Assembly (NCBI GenBank): GCA_035624085.1
Contig: DASPSE010000233.1
Location: forward strand, 1 to 36,270
Source: JAFAGX01 sp035624085
GTDB taxonomy: Bacteria > Acidobacteriota > Terriglobia > Terriglobales > Acidobacteriaceae
Direction of reading: 5' to 3'
DNA length: 36,270 bases
This document shows positions 34,503 through 36,270 of this stretch, piece by piece. The notes below the pieces were generated by a model. It had not been told where the DNA came from and ran no database searches. It was given only the letters and a program-made list of their open reading frames with translations. A program made the position numbers and the translations under genes. Each line of letters begins with the position of its first letter. The stretch's first letter is position 1.

Positions 34503-34510
34503 ATTACTAC

Positions 34511-35524
34511 ATGAAAACAAAGAAGCACATTCTCTCTAACTCCGAGATTATTCGAGACATTCCACGGGCCTGCTCTGACGAAGTAGCCGCCGTTGAATTC
34601 CTCGAAAAGCAGCGGTGGGGGAACAGTCCGGCGTGTGTAAAGTGCGGAAGCGTAAACGTGTACAAGATGACCGATGCAAAGACGGGAGAACGAAATAGCC
34701 GCTTCCTGTGGCGCTGCCACGACTGCAAGGAACAGTACACTGTGAGGATTGGCACGATCTACGAAGAAAGCCGCATCCCGCTTCGGCACTGGTGCTACGC
34801 ATTCTGGAGAGCCGCAACTAGCAAAAAAGGCGTGTCGGCACTTGAGCTAAAACGTCAATGCCAGATTAGCTATCGCTCCGCTCTTTTCCTGATGAATCGT
34901 ATTCGATTTGCGATGGCACCAGATTCCGACAGTCCGCGGTTGAAAGGCATAGTAGAGGCCGATGAGATGTACGTAGGTGCTCGGAGACCGCGCTATCCTG
35001 GTATTAGTCCGAAAGGGCGTGGAACCACCAACAAGGTTCCTGTGTTCTGTGCGGTGGAACGCGGCGGTCAGCTACGGCGTAGAGTGATCCCTGATGTGAC
35101 GGGCCATACGCTTAGATCGGCGCTCCACGAAGAGGTGGACAGACAGGCACGGCTCATCACGGATGAATATCCCCGCTACAAAGCAATTGGACGCGATTTT
35201 GCTTCACACGGCACTGTTTGCCACAGCACGAAGGAGTACGTGCGCGGCGACATCCACACGAACACCGTGGAAAGCACTCACGCACTTGTGAAACGTGGCA
35301 TCGTAGGCATTTATCACAACGTCAGCCGCGAATACCTGCACAGGTATCTTTGGCAATTCGATTTTATGTGGAACCACCGTGAGATGAACGATGGCGAACG
35401 AACCATTGCGGCAATTCAGGCAGCGGAAGGCAAACGCCTGATGTACAGGGAACCAATTGAGCAGCAGCGCGAGTACACTAAAAATCGTGAGCAAGAAGGC
35501 AACCAGCAAGTCGAGCCGTTCTAG
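34511..35524 (+). CDS. IS1595-family (ISXO2-like) transposase
   Basis: A 337-residue transposase that appears intact. An N-terminal zinc ribbon (CVKCGS near residues 42-47 and CHDCKEQYTV about 25 residues on) is followed by a helical DNA-binding region, then the ISXO2-like DDE-type catalytic domain. Catalytic residues can be placed: Asp in VEADEMYVG, Asp in TDEYPRY, and Asn in TNTVESTHALVKRG, where this family uses Asn in the third position, followed by GIYHNVSREYLHRYLWQFDFMWNHR. The tail is hydrophilic (QQREYTKNREQEGNQQ). The promoter just upstream is strong. Inverted repeats on both sides support a complete, possibly active element. Confidence 0.95.
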   Translation: MKTKKHILSNSEIIRDIPRACSDEVAAVEFLEKQRWGNSPACVKCGSVNVYKMTDAKTGERNSRFLWRCHDCKEQYTVRIGTIYEESRIPLRHWCYAFWRAATSKKGVSALELKRQCQISYRSALFLMNRIRFAMAPDSDSPRLKGIVEADEMYVGARRPRYPGISPKGRGTTNKVPVFCAVERGGQLRRRVIPDVTGHTLRSALHEEVDRQARLITDEYPRYKAIGRDFASHGTVCHSTKEYVRGDIHTNTVESTHALVKRGIVGIYHNVSREYLHRYLWQFDFMWNHREMNDGERTIAAIQAAEGKRLMYREPIEQQREYTKNREQEGNQQVEPF

Positions 35525-35639
35525 GACGAAGGCCGCACCCGGCCCGAAGGCAGATCGCTTAAAGCTGAAGGGCAATTGGAGAGACCTCGTCAAGAAATCC
35601 CTGTCGAAAAAGAAACCGCCCGAAGGTTGGCCGAAATGA
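35487..35639 (+). CDS. Small basic protein overlapping the transposase end
   Basis: A 50-residue Lys/Ser-rich protein in another frame, overlapping the last 38 nt of the transposase gene. GTG at 35487 is the chosen start (MSKKATSKSS); a TTG at 35457 would add ten residues. The C-terminal part (DRLKLKGNWRDLVKKSLSKKKPPEGWPK, cited here in pieces: NWRDLVKKSL and KKKPPEGWPK) looks conserved. From memory, short proteins with a PPEGWPK-like end accompany some IS1595-type transposases; this should be checked. Its stop overlaps the next start as ATGA. A role as an accessory DNA-binding or transposition factor is inference from charge and position. Confidence 0.6.
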   Translation: MSKKATSKSSRSRTKAAPGPKADRLKLKGNWRDLVKKSLSKKKPPEGWPK

Positions 35640-35959
35640 ACAAGGGTTGGTTCCTAGGTGCTCTAATATTCGGTGGAATTCTTTTGCTTACCTATCTGGA
35701 GCGTCGGCGGGGAAGGCGGAATTCGGATGGTCGCTACACGCCAGTATCGGAGTTCGGCGGTATCAGTGGCGGCGAAGAGCGGATGACGCAACCTTTGGGA
35801 GCGTTTCCAAAACCAACGCGACAGGGAGAGAAGGGGCCATCATGTCCAAGGTGCGGATCGCCCACCGTTGCTCGCGTCTCAACTCAAACTAGTGAGTTGT
35901 ATTTTGGCTGCACAAATTTCGCTGGCGGTTGCCGATTCAATGGTGGTCGGAGCCGCTAA
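35636..35959 (+). CDS. Membrane-anchored protein with topoisomerase-type zinc finger
   Basis: A 107-residue protein beginning at the ATG that overlaps the preceding stop (ATGA), so translation is probably coupled. One transmembrane helix at residues 4-19 (GWFLGALIFGGILLLTYL) is followed by an Arg-rich stretch, a flexible middle, and a C4 zinc finger at the end: CPRCGSPTVARV, then YFGCTNFAGGCRFNGG. This pattern (CPxCG, a strand, F-GC-NF, C-F) matches the C4 finger found at the end of bacterial topoisomerase I. A membrane helix joined to that finger is unusual. A longer frame upstream exists but crosses the previous gene. It is the last gene before the right inverted repeat. Confidence 0.65.
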   Translation: MNKGWFLGALIFGGILLLTYLERRRGRRNSDGRYTPVSEFGGISGGEERMTQPLGAFPKPTRQGEKGPSCPRCGSPTVARVSTQTSELYFGCTNFAGGCRFNGGRSR

Positions 35960-36270
35960 AACCCATGGCTGCTTTTTGCATTTACTCAAGTCAGCCTTGC
36001 GTAAAGTACACACTTCCGAAAGCTTTTAACCGCGAAGATCGCAACGGATCGCTAAGCACGCAAAGCAGTCAAGCAATCGGAATTAGGACACCACCGTCTC
36101 CCTCATTTGCGTTCCGCAGGCGAAAATCAGAAAATTAAATTCCATCGGTAGATTGCACGAAACACACAACCCCAAGCCTTGAATCGTGAGTTGTTAGATG
36201 GAGGCTCACCTCTCACGGTCAAGTATCATCAGCGAATGGTCTCGGCACCACCACGACTTCCGCAAAGTCC
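35960..36270. other. Gene-free end of the window, containing the right element end
   Basis: The first 136 bases belong to the mobile element and include the right inverted repeat. From 36096 to the end, outside the element, I see no gene, RNA or clear signal. Confidence 0.5.
35997..36095 (-). repeat. Right terminal inverted repeat
   Basis: This is the reverse-complement partner of 33566-33658. Its inner block (35997-36027) is the best conserved part and includes the palindromic AAGCTTT core. The outer block ends at 36095, next to the 8-mer GTCTCCCT. Confidence 0.75.

Larger units (their letters stand above)
33566..36095 (+). mobile_element. IS1595-type transposable element with passenger genes and a tRNA
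   Basis: The ends GGTAGTGTCCTAATT (33566-33580) and the reverse complement of 36081-36095 (GGTGGTGTCCTAATT) match at 14 of 15 bases. Flanking 8-mers GTCTGGCT and GTCTCCCT match at 6 of 8; IS1595-family elements are known to make 8-bp target repeats, so this could be a decayed duplication. Inside are a 140-aa gene, two stem-loops, a tRNA, an intact ISXO2-like transposase and two small coupled genes, about 2.5 kb in all. IS1595-type elements with passenger genes are known; a tRNA as cargo is unusual. Confidence 0.75.

Overview
The window looks like an accessory stretch of a soil Acidobacteriota chromosome. This is inferred from gene content: very large secreted repeat proteins (FG-GAP/VCBS, GloVer, NHL), a pro-kumamolisin-type S53 peptidase, repeated acidobacterial-style Ig-like C-termini, a DUF4382/DUF5666-type lipoprotein and TadE/TadG proteins. 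No rRNA or housekeeping marker is present to fix the lineage.

Layout. 1-1810: the tail of one clan GH-A glycoside hydrolase and a complete related copy. 1846-6810: two large exported repeat proteins on the minus strand. 7158-11423: a plus-strand cluster of two HIT-domain proteins, an HD-domain phosphohydrolase, an unrecognised protein and a dissimilatory-type ATP sulfurylase (sat). 11524-13887, minus strand: a PAPS-type sulfotransferase and a cysteine desulfurase, so 10.1-13.9 kb is a sulfur-activation and transfer neighbourhood. 14331-16921: TadE-like, TadE-like and TadG-like genes in a row, without the rest of a tad locus. 16930-20244: an NHL-repeat protein whose terminal Ig-like domain is split by a transmembrane hairpin. 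20735-23021: a small exported protein with a strong terminator, a Nudix hydrolase and a GAF-GGDEF diguanylate cyclase. 23654-33432: an S53 peptidase followed by four exported proteins or lipoproteins. 33566-36095: an IS1595-type mobile element.

The mobile element is the most unusual part. It has related terminal inverted repeats of about 95 bp, a degenerate 8-bp flanking repeat and an apparently intact transposase. It also carries passenger material: a 140-aa protein, two tandem stem-loops with different stems but the same 11-nt loop core, a type II tRNA with a Leu-like body and a UGG (Pro) anticodon, and two small genes coupled by an ATGA overlap. A leucine-like tRNA that would read proline codons, carried on a transposable element, is the strongest candidate here for something undescribed.

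The second candidate is the HIT-HIT-HD-unknown-Sat cluster. ATP sulfurylase makes adenylyl sulfate (APS), and some HIT enzymes are known to cleave APS, so the set could form or clear an adenylylated or sulfated metabolite. The first four genes also look less GC-rich by eye than sat, which would fit a cassette inserted beside it.
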